A stretch of 28,631 nucleotides of DNA from positions 827,663-856,293 of the forward strand of contig NW_019091425.1 in NCBI RefSeq assembly GCF_001949145.1, read 5' to 3'. The position numbers were made by a program, and so were the translations under genes. This DNA comes from Acanthaster planci. Its lineage: Eukaryota; Echinodermata; Asteroidea; Valvatida; Acanthasteridae. Every line of letters starts with the position of its first letter. Within the stretch, counting starts at the first letter, position 1. Under the pieces are notes generated by a model that was not told where the DNA came from, ran no database searches, and saw only the letters and a list, made by a program, of their open reading frames with translations. Of this stretch, positions 1 through 28,631 are shown piece after piece.

Positions 1-2
1 AG

Positions 3-161
3 GGACTTTCCGGCGTGCCGTCCGAAGCGCCGAGCCTCGAGGAAGAGGGCGCCCTCGCCTTCGTCGGAGGGGCGCGGCGCCACAGAGGTTTCAACAGTCA
101 AGTTTCCATGTTAGAAAATATGTCAGTAAATACTCAATATCTGCTGACCCCAAATGCCTAA
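3..161 (+). CDS. Possible 3' terminal exon of an unidentified gene (partial)
   Basis: The first 90 bases are strikingly GC-rich compared with the AT-rich DNA that follows. The frame starting at position 3 is open from the window edge to a TAA at 159-161. It encodes about 52 residues, acidic in the middle (SLEEEGALAF) and ending NTQYLLTPNA. Most codons in the first two thirds end in G or C, as in the clear exons of SMC3. The two other plus frames are also open here but read as arginine-rich strings, which is typical of shadow frames in GC-rich DNA. No minus-strand splice acceptor precedes the GC-rich block, so plus-strand coding is the better reading. I do not recognise the protein. It may equally be a non-coding GC-rich patch. 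Confidence 0.3.
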   Translation, partial: GLSGVPSEAPSLEEEGALAFVGGARRHRGFNSQVSMLENMSVNTQYLLTPNA

Positions 162-2556
162 AATTTGACAGGATGTATTCACGTTTGCACTGAATACTGG
201 ACAGATGTTGGTCTTGGGCAATCAAAATACCCCAGCGAGTTGAGTGTTTAAAATTATATCACCTTTCTTATCCACAATTAATTAAATCAGCAAGGACTTC
301 AACACAAAATGTCTACAGTTTTCACGATGCTTGGCATAATAAATACTAGAAGTTTCTGGTGTTTACAGAGTTACAGTTACATGTATTGATATACATTCAT
401 GTATAATAATACATAGACATTCTCAAGGACAGAATGGTAGCTAATGTCTGCCTCATAGGGATTGCAAACATCAAAAAACTTCCTCTATCACTCGAGTTAA
501 ATGGATCATCAAAATCTGAACTTTGACTAGGATGTTCGTAATCCTTAAACACATTACCATGAATCGGACACTTAGCACAGAATATTTGTTAATTAACTCT
601 AGCACTCGCTGCAATACATTTCAAAATGGACTTAAACAAGCAATTTTGACCTTTTAAAAAAAATCATCAATATCAATGAATAACTTACAGTTAATCTTCT
701 TTTGCTTCACTTAGAGTTTTCGCCCATCGCCTGGTCCAGAACTTCTCCACACAAAAGGCCAAAAGTGGCATAAAAGGAGTGCCAAACTGGCGCAAAATTC
801 CACACAGCACAAAATTACACTCTGAGAGCACACAGCTCAACTTGCATGTCAGCACGAAGCATCAGCTCCACTCTGGAACACAGGCAACTACGTACAGACA
901 GGGCCTGCAGTGAATCCTACACTTCTCGTGTCTAGTGCTAGTGGTGTTCTGCTTCTGGGGCAACGCCCATGCTAAACGTATACCAGCCTAGAGACAAAGC
1001 ATGCCCTGCATCCTACTATACCCGGTACATTATTCTAGCCCACTAGAGAATAGAGATAGGGCCTACATTGTCTAGCCCACTATAGTCCCAAATTCGCAAT
1101 AGTCTACCTAGATGAACTATGGCCTCACTAATCCTTAAGTGCACTGAATGAAAGGAGGAAGATTCTTCAACTACTGGCTTTCCACACCTGAATCTAAATA
1201 ATCTGGCTGGGGAGAACATGACTGAAATACTTTACTGTACAGCACGTGTGTTTCACCCCCATTCCACGTGTGGAAATTAACTTGTGACAAAGTTAACAAG
1301 CGATCACATTGAAACTCCTTGTATACGCTCTAGAAGGCTTAAACCGAATAAAACACCACAGAATCATGAAAGGAAATGCTACGTAAATATGAAATTTAGC
1401 CTCAAAGCGGTTGCTAAGATGATAAATTATTTCCATTTTCAATCAATCACTTGGTCTTTGTTTCCACTAAATTTCTCAATTTTAGAAGTTTTCGCAGAAC
1501 AGTAAAACACAGAAAGGCCAAAATTTCAACTACACAATACAATCAGTTATATGCAGCTAGATTTTTTTGTTCGACTCTCGTGAGTTATATTTGACACTTC
1601 TGTGTTTTACGTGCATAAACCGATATCCAGCCACGTACCGTGCACGGACACTGCGGCCTGTTGCGCGTGTACATGTGCATGTACAGGTTCGTGGAATTTT
1701 TTGACCGGAGCCGGTATATTCATGTGGTTCATGCGTGTATAGTATAAATGTAAAACTGGGGATATATACCGTAAATTTCAAAATTTTCCTGGCAATTTTA
1801 TAATGACAGACAGATCTCGGTTTCAATAGTAAACTTCATGTTAACTTGCTGTACTTTTATGTTCGTCTCGCAAGGCCGTAAGATTATGCGGGATGAACGG
1901 AATCCGTGCTGAGTTAGGTCGATATGAAAAAAATCTAGCGCAAAACCGTAAGCAAATTTAAAACCTTCACACCTTTCTCCACCACCGCCCACCTTTGGAA
2001 ACTTAGGGAAACCTTCGAATTCTTGGTTTAGAGGCTTCAAAAATCGCATCGAAACGTAAACAAATTACCGCTTACGAAAATAGTTCTCACAAAAATCAAT
2101 AGTTTTGACCACTCTGGTACTATTTCTCAATTTTATTTTCACAAAACACGCTATGAAAAGGCCTTTTCTTACCTTGAAAATGTTTTGGGCAGGAATTTTT
2201 ATTTCCAGAAAGTGAAAATAAGATGTAAATTTCATGAAATGAAGCAGCTGTTTGCCTGGCACGAATTCCCATGGCCCATCACGCATGCAAATGACCCTAA
2301 AAAGGGGACATGCGCAGTTAATAATTTCCCTCTGAAACATGTCTGTACACCAAAACAAAGATGCCAGAATTCAAGAAAGCAAAGGTTTAAAAGGGAAAAA
2401 AAGAATCTACTCACGACACACATATATTCAACATCTTGGTCGATCCATATTACTTTGCCGCAAGTTGATGCCAGGTATGGTTCTAACGAACATAATTATT
2501 GACAGTCAGTACGCAGCACACTCGTACGGTTACAAGAACGGATGAGATTATTGATT
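162..2556. other. Stretch with no supported gene
   Basis: This is AT-rich DNA with only short, AT-ending open frames on both strands. If EFCAB9 is intact, its remaining exons should begin somewhere here on the minus strand. I searched for a second EF-hand (a Phe-Asp-x-Leu-Asp-like start and a DxDxS/DG loop) and saw none. Two minus-strand frames without an ATG are open for about 60 codons, near 600-411 and near 880-697, and end at TGA and TAA. Their composition does not resemble the neighbouring exons, so I do not call them. No RNA gene or clear repeat array was seen. Confidence 0.5.
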
Positions 2557-2558
2557 AC

Positions 2559-3072
2559 CTTGAGAGAAATCAGAATGCACGCCAACAAGTAGAACTCATC
2601 GAAATCTATGCGACCAGATCCATCCACATCCAGCATGTCGAAGACATTGTAGATGTGGGCCTTGCTCAGGTCAGTCACGGCATGCAGAAAGTTGTAGAAC
2701 TGTATGTCTACCAGCCATGGACAGGGAATATTAAACATTACATTGTGCCAGCCCCACAAAATAGGGCTGTGGTGGCTCGCTTTTACAATCCTGTCTCTTA
2801 TCTGTCGCCACCACAAGAGACAAGATTGTAAAAGCGAGCCAGTACAGCCCTATTTGTGGGGCTACGTGTAGGCCTACTCATTATCTTCGACTTCTTCGCC
2901 TACAAAATGATTCTCTCAATCGGTTGAACAAGTTCTCACCGTTCAAGGACATTTCGTTGTGAACGTCCAGTAACTTGAAGTATTCGAGCAGTATATTGAC
3001 GTTCTTGCCCGACAGCATGCTGTACGTTTTATCCAAATGCATGCACTGTAAAATTCCCGCCTTTATTTTCAT
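2559..3072 (-). CDS. EFCAB9: EFCAB9 homologue, first two coding exons (partial)
   Basis: EFCAB9 is an EF-hand protein that works with CATSPER-zeta in the CatSper calcium channel of the sperm flagellum, as a calcium and pH sensor. Exon 1 is 3072-2940 (ATG at 3072, donor GTGAGA, phase 1). Exon 2 is 2707-2559 (acceptor ...GGTAG, donor GTAATC, phase 0). Joined, they give 94 residues. The N-terminal part contains LDKTYSMLSGKNV and EYFKLLDVH. Exon 2 contains FYNFLHAVTDLSKAHI and VFDMLDVDGSG, both close to vertebrate EFCAB9 as I remember it. One EF-hand loop (residues 71-82) has the acidic and oxygen ligands at positions 1, 3, 5, 9 and 12 (D, D, S, D, E). The vertebrate protein is about 200 residues with further EF-hands, so roughly the C-terminal half is missing here. 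Later exons may lie beyond a long intron, be unrecognised, or be lost. The gene lies on the same strand as SMC3, 2.3 kb downstream of it. Confidence 0.82.
2751..2862. repeat. Foldback (inverted-repeat) element in EFCAB9 intron 1
   Basis: The left arm (2751-2799) and right arm (2815-2862) are near-perfect reverse complements: 49 and 48 bp with one 1-bp gap and three mismatches, separated by a 15-base loop. Both arms start from the outside with GCCCCACAAA. A transcript of either strand would form one long hairpin. The size and arm structure suggest a small MITE-like or foldback transposon that inserted between EFCAB9 exons 1 and 2. I see no clear target-site duplication, and no coding capacity. 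Confidence 0.85.
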
Positions 3073-3403
3073 TTTCTGTGGACTTTCGTTTCAAAAGCCA
3101 AGTAACCCTGCTCAAAGAGCACGTGCGTTTGCACACATACATTTAAAACTCCTGCGCGCTTCGATAAGGCACGCGCGACGTTCTGGCAGGGAAAGCGCCA
3201 TTCTCCGGCGCTTGGGAACTGGGGCAGCACCACGGACGTATACACAAAAAAACCGGACTTGCAACGCCTTTGTATGAAATAGAAGCCAACCAGCGGCCAT
3301 TTTACTAAGCCGAATACAAATGCGCGGATTGGCTCGCCTCTATTGACGCCAGGGAGAACAAAGGGGGGCATTGCTGGGCAAGCTTTGTATTTGGCTCGGT
3401 AAA
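3073..3403. promoter_or_regulatory. Putative EFCAB9 promoter region with inverted repeat
   Basis: The sequence upstream of the EFCAB9 ATG is much richer in CpG than its surroundings, especially 3155-3240. A CCAAT box in reverse (GATTGG) lies at 3327-3332. Two 29-base segments, 3292-3320 and 3384-3412, are inverted copies of each other with 26 of 29 positions matching. Both contain AAAATGGCCGCT, which resembles a YY1-type site. Such symmetry could support bidirectional initiation. No TATA box was identified. The promoter role is inferred from position and composition. Confidence 0.4.
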
Positions 3404-3559
3404 ATGGCCGCTAGTGGATTCAATGATCTCTATAAGCTGATTAAGGGCATTGGGAGTCCAGATTTTTTATATACGTCCATGTGCAGCGCTGACAGGAATC
3501 TGTGGTATTTTCAAAGTAATACGGTTTATTCATTCAAACACTACTGTAGCTTTGAATAA
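3404..3559 (+). CDS. Candidate start of an unidentified plus-strand ORF
   Basis: An ATG at 3404 in the context AAAATGG opens a 51-codon frame starting MAASGFNDLYKLIKGIGSPD, divergent from EFCAB9. The first 20 residues look like a plausible amphipathic protein N-terminus. The later part (after about 3465) has no coding character and stops at 3557-3559. A GT within CAAAGTAATA near 3515 could be a splice donor, but I found no continuing exon on the plus strand before the SMC3 3' end. It could be a real first exon of a small gene, a decayed exon, or chance coding around an ATG-containing YY1-like motif. Confidence 0.2.
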   Translation: MAASGFNDLYKLIKGIGSPDFLYTSMCSADRNLWYFQSNTVYSFKHYCSFE

Positions 3560-3589
3560 GCTTCTTCCAAAAGATGCGCAAACGTCATA

Positions 3590-3757
3590 AATTTGAAGAC
3601 TCAGGCACATTGAAATGAGAAGCAGTTACAGTTTTAGAGGTGGGAGGAAAACCCACAGAATCAAGTAGAAAACCCAATCCACATGTGGACCGAGCCGGGA
3701 ATCGAACCCGGACCGCAGCGGTGGACGGCGAGGAAAGAAACACTACACCAGCCCGAC
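3590..3757 (-). mobile_element. tRNA-derived SINE (degenerate copy)
   Basis: Reading the minus strand from 3757, the sequence has an internal RNA polymerase III A box (TGGTGTAGTG, 3750-3741) and a near-consensus B box (GGTTCGATTCC, 3708-3698) at tRNA-like spacing. The 5' and 3' ends do not pair into an acceptor stem, so it is not a working tRNA. The head is followed by a unique tail with a small hairpin, GTGGG...CCCAC (3656-3640), and AT-rich sequence to about 3590. A tRNA-like head plus unrelated tail is the layout of a SINE. The 3' end and target-site duplications are not clear. Confidence 0.72.
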
Positions 3758-3761
3758 TATG

Positions 3762-5332
3762 TAAAGGATGACTTACTAAAAAAAACCCGCTTGAGTAGCG
3801 TCCAGTGAAATTGTCCTCGGTCGCAGGAGCAAAAACTTTTTTGCAGCATTGCATTTTCATCGACGAAAAATAACTATGTCATAAAAAGAAATAAGAACGG
3901 TTCCAAGATGCAAGCAATTTAATGGTCATTAACAGGCTAATGTCACAACTACATGATACACTTAAGAAAAATGCGACCAAAACATGACAAAGCTACAACT
4001 AGCTCCAATTTTACAGAGCAAGGCAATTACTTATCAACAATTTTTGCTAGGCAAAAATATAGTCAAGAACGAGTCACGTGGAATACAAATCAGTAAGTGA
4101 ATTATCTGAGGAAAAAAATGAAAGAAAAGAAAAAGAAAAAAAACTTGAAATCTGATATAAGCACCAAACTGGACATATTACTATTTGGGAACAAGAACCT
4201 ATTCTTCAACAATTTCCATAAGAGGAAAACGTATGCCAATAAAAAGTTTTGAAATTTAATCGAATCACCTGTGCTTTGCCATAACAGAAAAATCTTTAGT
4301 TGTCTGTAAAAGGTCAACCTTTTCCCACAAAGAAATGTGTTCTTCACAAAACTACAATACTCAAAAGAGTGAATAAATACAACCCTTGTTTTGTCTTCAT
4401 TTCTAAAAAAAATGTCACCATCCAGGAAAAATCTACGAGATTAATTTCACAAAACTTCTGGAACGTTAAAAATTTTGAATATTGACTAACATTCAACAAT
4501 ATTTTAACTAGAAAATTTCTGTACATTTACGTAAAGACAATGTTTCTGGCAAGGAAAACCAGTATATAAACCACAATAGAAGAGGACTGGGGATGAAACA
4601 GTGAGAAGCGAGTTGACAAGCGTTCAGGCTTTTTTTAAAATTATTTTTTCATTTTTCCCTTCCCACGTTAAAAAAAGTGTGTGAAATGTGGTTGATTTAC
4701 TACTAAGTTGCTTTGGCCAATAAATCAAAATGCTGCAATTTTACAAAGCTGGACGAGAAGAAATCAGGAGAAATATTTACCACTGTTTCATTTATCACTA
4801 ACTTAAAACTTAAGCAGGTGAAAAGCACTTGTTACTGTGTCTCAAGTATTGTGGAAATGGAATAGAGAACATGCTAAGGTTGGACAAATGGAATTGTGAG
4901 ATCTGTTGTGATGCAAACCATGTAATTCTTATCTAAGGGCCTTTATCACTTAGGAAAGTCTTCACAAATATGTGGACATGGCTGAATCTAGTCTTGTCAG
5001 TCATCAGCACAGTACAGTTACCTTGTAGGCCATGCACTGCCTTCAGAAGTTACTGCATACAGAGGACAGGAAAGCTACTTGCCAACAGGACACGGCACAT
5101 GTGAGGACATCTTCAACACAACTCAAGGATCATTTATGGCACATGTACTGTTTCGAAAGCAGTTTTGTTGATTGTGTGGGCTCATGAGGGGGTCTGGTAG
5201 TGGGTGGGCGCTTCAAGCAGGGAGAGAACGGCAGGACTCTGATTGGCTTCTGAAACAAGCGAGATATAAACACTTCTCCAGACCATTCTCCAGACGGTCA
5301 TCTAAACTGATGACAGCGAATACTTGGAGCAT
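3762..5332. other. SMC3 3' flank and 3' UTR, no gene
   Basis: The portion next to the SMC3 stop codon (roughly 4900-5332) is expected to be its 3' UTR on the minus strand. No canonical AATAAA is visible on that strand close to the stop. The variant GATAAA occurs twice, at about 4948-4941 and 4796-4791, so the cleavage site is not fixed. The rest is AT-rich with a purine-rich tract at 4108-4145 and no supported ORF, RNA gene or clear transposon. Confidence 0.5.
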
Positions 5333-26877
<21,545 letters not shown>

Positions 26878-27418
26878 CTTTTCTAAGCTGCAAGACCTTT
26901 CTTCTGGGACAGCCTCACAAAATTCAATCAAGGGTCTATCATAGCACAGAAATTAATAAATCGGTCATTGCAAAGCTGCAAAATGCGGGGAAAATGATCA
27001 CACAACAGGGTTTTGTTGAGCACAAAACCAAAATGGCGCGCTTCTGGGTCTGGGTAACTACCATTTTTGGCAGGTACGTTTCCACAACTGAGGGATCAAA
27101 AGGATTCTGCAATTGTCTTCACAACCTCACATACTTTTTTGAACTCATAAATAATATAAAACTGGACAAAATTGTAGCATTAAAAAAAATACTACCACAA
27201 AGTATGCACATATATTTTCTTTGAATTTTGAGTGTTTTGTAAGAACACGTCACACCTCAGTTTATATTAATAGAGTCTCTTGTCAAACCACGAAAAGAAG
27301 AAAAGTAGGCTACCAGCCATTTTGTGCAACCGCTCTTCAAGTCATATGTAATGTGGTTACCAGTTTTACCATGTATACAAATCTATATATTTGCAAAAAG
27401 TGGCAATTTTGTCGAGCC
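26878..27418. promoter_or_regulatory. SMC3: SMC3 5' UTR and promoter region
   Basis: The minus-strand SMC3 start codon is at 26877, and transcription must begin to its right. A YY1-like motif (AAAATGGCGCG) lies at 27030-27040, about 155 bp from the ATG. No TATA box or CCAAT box was identified. The region is bounded on the right by the tRNA-Ala gene. The promoter role follows from position; the start site itself cannot be read. Confidence 0.45.
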
Positions 27419-27491
27419 GGGGGATTAGCTCAAGTGGTAGAGCGCTCGCTTAGCATGCGAGAGGCACCGGGATCGATACCCGGATTCTCCA
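27419..27491 (+). tRNA. tRNA-Ala (anticodon AGC)
   Basis: This complete 73-nt tRNA begins GGGGGATTAGCTC and ends with discriminator A at 27491. The anticodon stem-loop CTCGC-TTAGCAT-GCGAG places AGC at 27452-27454. The T arm, CCGGG-ATCGATA-CCCGG, is fully paired, and the acceptor stem pairs GGGGGAT with ATTCTCC (one G-T pair). There is no intron, and CCA is not encoded, as usual in eukaryotes. Internal A and B boxes are intact. It is near identical to vertebrate tRNA-Ala-AGC as I recall it. It delivers alanine at GCU and, after A34-to-inosine editing, GCC and GCA codons. Confidence 0.97.
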
Positions 27492-27493
27492 AG

Positions 27494-27501
27494 TTTTTTT
27501 T
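27494..27501 (+). terminator. RNA polymerase III terminator of tRNA-Ala
   Basis: A run of eight T residues begins two bases after the last base of the tRNA, which is the usual polymerase III stop signal. Confidence 0.92.
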
Positions 27502-28543
27502 CATTCATTACAAAGTAGAAAATAGTTCTTCCGTTTCTTCTCTTTATTTGGCTACCTTTTTTATTTTCCAATAGTTCTCTTGTCATAAAACCCTTACAGT
27601 TTATTGAAATATCTTTTTCTCTTACATTACTACGAAAAACACAGAGGGCCTAAGTAATAACTTACTTTTTAATAAAATCTGTCAGTCGGAGCTTGCTCAA
27701 ATTTAAATTACTTTAAATCTGGATTATCGGGCCATAACGATATCTTGAAAGTCTATATAAATTAATAACAGCTTGAATTACAATGCCCCCAGTGTCTAGT
27801 CCTCTCCAGATGTAGCAAATGCTTCTATTCTTAACTTAAAATAGATGAATTTCATGGGCCAACTATAGTGGCATGTTGGTTTCAAAGGCGAAGCCCTCGC
27901 CAGATAGAGAATTGAAGAAAACGACCTAAAAGCTCAGACGATCCAGTAATGGTCGTGTATGTACATGAAAACGAAAAAGTGCCAAAAAAATCATTTTCCA
28001 TGGTTACATGTTCACGTTAGGTTATCGTTCGACGGTAGCTATACGATAAAAGTCGGTAATTTGGTACACTTTTTTTATTTGGGAGCCTATCTAATCAAAA
28101 GTTGGAACTTGGAAGACGCATGTGGGGTAAACAGACTAAACAGATTTTCCGACCCCCTCCCCAATAAAAAAAATCCTGGATCCATCCCTATCAATTACTT
28201 AAATCATTATGAATTTTCAACAGCTGCACTTGAAGACTTTTTTGAAGATTCTGAGTGGGGCTTGCAGTTTTTTAAAAAGTACGATGAAATTAGAATCCAA
28301 AACTCTCAATTTAGTTTACAAAATTGGTACAAACATTTTAAATTACCCAAGACAAAGGCAAAGCGCATGCATTGCTTCCTGTCTGGATCACTTCATGCAC
28401 GAGTCTATGGCTGTGGCTGCAGCCCTTTCCCATTGAGTTGTGTGTGAGTTCAGGCCTCAGCCAAGTCATTCAAGATACGGCTTTTTATGCAGCGCCGCAT
28501 GTGCTTGCTGTACGTGTATGTACGGGATGACGAAAGCGCAAAC
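27502..28543. promoter_or_regulatory. tRNA-SRP72 intergenic region with SRP72 promoter
   Basis: Most of this stretch (27502-28440) is AT-rich without a supported gene. A 162-codon plus-strand frame at 27959-28447 is judged to be chance. The last 100 bases are richer in CpG and form the likely SRP72 promoter and 5' UTR. A strong YY1-type site, AAACATGGCGGCT, overlaps the SRP72 start codon (28541-28553). This arrangement is common in TATA-less housekeeping genes. No TATA box is visible. Confidence 0.45.
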
Positions 28544-28631
28544 ATGGCGGCTTCCACAGCGAGCAAGGTGCAAGCGTTGTACTCGGAGTTAAACCGAGCT
28601 GGCCAGAATGGGGACTACCAGAGGGCTTTAA
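28544..28631 (+). CDS. SRP72: SRP72, signal recognition particle 72 kDa subunit (first exon, partial)
   Basis: SRP72 binds SRP68 and 7SL RNA in the signal recognition particle, which brings ribosomes making secretory proteins to the endoplasmic reticulum. The frame from the ATG at 28544 gives 29 residues up to the window edge: MAASTASKVQALYSEL, then NRAGQNGDYQRAL. The segment QALYSELNRAGQNGDYQRAL matches the start of human SRP72 (ALWSEVNRYGQNGDFTRAL, from memory) in register. This is the beginning of the first tetratricopeptide-like helix pair. The start codon sits in a good context (AAACATGG). The rest, some 600 residues in the family, lies beyond the window. It is head to head with SMC3. 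Confidence 0.87.
   Translation, partial: MAASTASKVQALYSELNRAGQNGDYQRAL

Noticed and set aside
411-600. Minus-strand open frame ending TGA with a plausible-looking mixed composition
   Set aside because: It has no ATG and only a poor splice acceptor, its codons end in A or T, and it does not match the missing EFCAB9 half or any family I know.
2499-2831. 110-codon plus-strand ORF
   Set aside because: It runs antisense to EFCAB9 exon 2 and into the foldback repeat, with no independent support.
3690-3757. Candidate tRNA gene on the minus strand
   Set aside because: The A and B boxes are present but the acceptor stem does not pair and a SINE-like tail follows, so it is annotated as a SINE instead.
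27221-27574. 117-codon plus-strand ORF that includes GGLAQVVERSLSMREAPG
   Set aside because: That peptide is the translation of the tRNA-Ala gene itself, so the ORF is an artefact.
27959-28447. 162-codon plus-strand ORF between tRNA-Ala and SRP72, the longest single ORF in the window
   Set aside because: It is AT-rich in all codon positions, with mixed low-complexity translation and no recognisable domain. Its length is within chance for this composition and the codon choice is unlike the real exons.

Overview
The window looks like nuclear DNA of an animal, most likely a marine deuterostome invertebrate such as a lancelet, hemichordate or echinoderm. Three things point that way. Genes are split by many GT-AG introns of a few hundred bases to 1.6 kb. 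The AT-rich introns are dotted with small DNA transposons and a tRNA-derived SINE. A fragment of the sperm calcium-channel gene EFCAB9 sits next to SMC3, and EFCAB9 is kept only in lineages that use CatSper. The species cannot be named from the sequence alone.

Layout, left to right. Positions 1-161 may be the 3' end of an unidentified plus-strand gene (weak). Positions 162-2558 hold no gene I can support. Positions 2559-3072 (minus) hold the first two coding exons of an EFCAB9 homologue, with a foldback repeat in the intron between them. Positions 3073-3410 are a CpG-richer promoter-like stretch containing a 29-bp inverted repeat. A degenerate tRNA-derived SINE lies at about 3590-3757.

The main content is a complete SMC3 cohesin gene on the minus strand (CDS 26877 down to 5333). 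I reconstructed 29 coding exons. All junctions are GT-AG, the reading frame is kept across every one, and the protein is 1205 residues. It keeps the Walker A, signature and Walker B motifs, the hinge and the acetylated lysine pair.

The SMC3 introns contain several transposon remnants: two same-family, TTAA-bordered, piggyBac-like non-autonomous elements in neighbouring introns; a 433-bp element with perfect 13-bp terminal repeats; a 747-bp element carrying an exon-like ORF in the last intron; and, in intron 1, a 0.9-kb unit flanked by inverted arrays of a 15-16-bp repeat.

Right of SMC3 there is a divergent intergenic region with a complete tRNA-Ala(AGC) gene (27419-27491) and its T-run terminator. 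The window ends inside the first exon of SRP72 (plus strand, ATG at 28544), a signal recognition particle subunit. SMC3 and SRP72 are head to head, about 1.7 kb apart, with the tRNA gene between them. These genes do not form a pathway. They are ordinary housekeeping genes (cohesin, SRP, tRNA) plus one sperm gene. I found no convincing evidence of a new multi-gene system; the most unusual material is the mobile-element content and the inverted-repeat promoter.
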